Both the position numbers and the translations under genes were made by a program. Shown one piece after another: positions 63,524-64,000 of a stretch of DNA of 64,000 nt. The notes below the pieces were generated by a model, which saw nothing but the letters and a program-made list of their open reading frames with translations, made no database searches and was not told the DNA's origin. This DNA is from Microglena sp. YARC (Eukaryota > Chlorophyta > Chlorophyceae > Chlamydomonadales > Chlamydomonadaceae): NCBI GenBank assembly GCA_022414725.1, contig CM039462.1:3457936-3521935 (forward strand), read 5' to 3'. How positions within the stretch are numbered: position 1 is the first letter of the stretch; each line of letters opens with the position of its first letter.

Positions 63524-64000
63524 CTGTGCGTGGGTTTAATTTGCGCTGTTGGTGTTGTTTGGTGTTGTTTGGTGTTGTTTGGTGTTGTTTGGTGTTGTTT
63601 GGTGCGGTCAGGTTTGGGGTTGAACTTGGAGGTTGTGTGTAGCTTGGACACGAGCGTGGTGACAGCCTGCTGCAGCTCCTGTGTGTAATTTAAATTTGTG
63701 CTGTTGGTGTTGTTTGGTGTTGTTTGGTGTTGTTAGGAGTTTTTTGTGTTGTTTGGTGTTGTTTGGCGTTTTTTTTGGTGCAGTCTGGTTTGGAGTTGAA
63801 CTTGGTGGTTGTGTGTTGCGTGAACACGAGCGTGGTGATAGCCTGCTGCAGCTCCTGTGTGTGGTTTTGATTTGTGCTGTTGGCGTTGTTTGGTGTTGTT
63901 TGGTGTTGTTTGGCGTATTTTTGGGCAGTCTGGTTTGGAGTTGAACTTGGAGGTTGTGTGTTGCGTGAACACGAGCGTGGTGATAGCCTGATGCAGCTCC
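63524..64000 (-). repeat. ~160-180-bp minisatellite carrying a MAEA 3' splice site and exon start
   Basis: Three further copies (near 63640-63680, 63815-63860 and 63945-64000) of the exon start read, on the minus strand, 'cacacag|GAGCTGCAGCAG' and onward through [12 protein letters not shown]. They are separated by (GGTGTTGTTT)n. The copy ending at 63523 continues into the full exon. The array runs off the window edge. Confidence 0.88.

Overview
This window is nuclear DNA of a photosynthetic eukaryote, most likely a green alga. The genes have GT-AG introns. A 60S acidic ribosomal protein P1, a glutathione peroxidase with a plastid-like leader, an unrecognised protein with a plastid-like leader, and a plant-type MAEA/GID9 ubiquitin-ligase subunit are all present. 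I cannot name the species from the sequence; a repeat-rich prasinophyte-like alga is a guess. Protein-coding sequence is a small minority. Most of the window is tandem repeats, small inverted-repeat transposons and LTR retroelements.

Layout. 0-9.9 kb: mostly minisatellites, with two exons of an unrecognised gene (6170-6311 and 7959-8153). 10.0-14.7 kb: a complete LTR element on the minus strand with identical 219-bp LTRs, inserted in a poly(G) tract. 15-22 kb: dispersed repeats, an 849-bp TA-flanked inverted-repeat element carrying an ORF with a PCNA-binding motif and an AT-hook, and trinucleotide-rich DNA. 22.6-25.3 kb: ribosomal P1 (plus strand, 3 exons). 26.96-27.63 kb: a perfect hAT-type non-autonomous transposon. 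28.97-31.59 kb: a five-exon minus-strand gene. 34.3-37.5 kb: a seven-exon glutathione peroxidase. 38.48-51.74 kb: three head-to-tail copies of a second LTR element separated and bounded by four LTRs, with a single 5-bp target duplication around the whole array. 52-58.6 kb: a hAT transposase fragment, a membrane-protein exon, minisatellites and a histone H2A pseudogene. 59.6-64.0 kb: the 3' half of MAEA/GID9 on the minus strand, with minisatellites at its exon edges.

The most unusual content is the pair of related LTR families. Both encode a copia-like Gag with a zinc knuckle and a copia-like protease region whose catalytic D-S/T-G is D-C-A or D-T-A. Where integrase and reverse transcriptase would follow, both instead carry a conserved domain of about 270 residues that I do not recognise. 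One family has a primer-binding site complementary to the anticodon arm of initiator tRNA-Met (half-tRNA priming as in copia).

The second theme is minisatellites whose repeat units contain exon-intron boundaries or the stop codon of the neighbouring gene. This is seen at three places in MAEA and one place in the 6-kb gene. Several other arrays contain the ends of the local MITE families, suggesting that MITE ends and splice junctions seed tandem amplification here.
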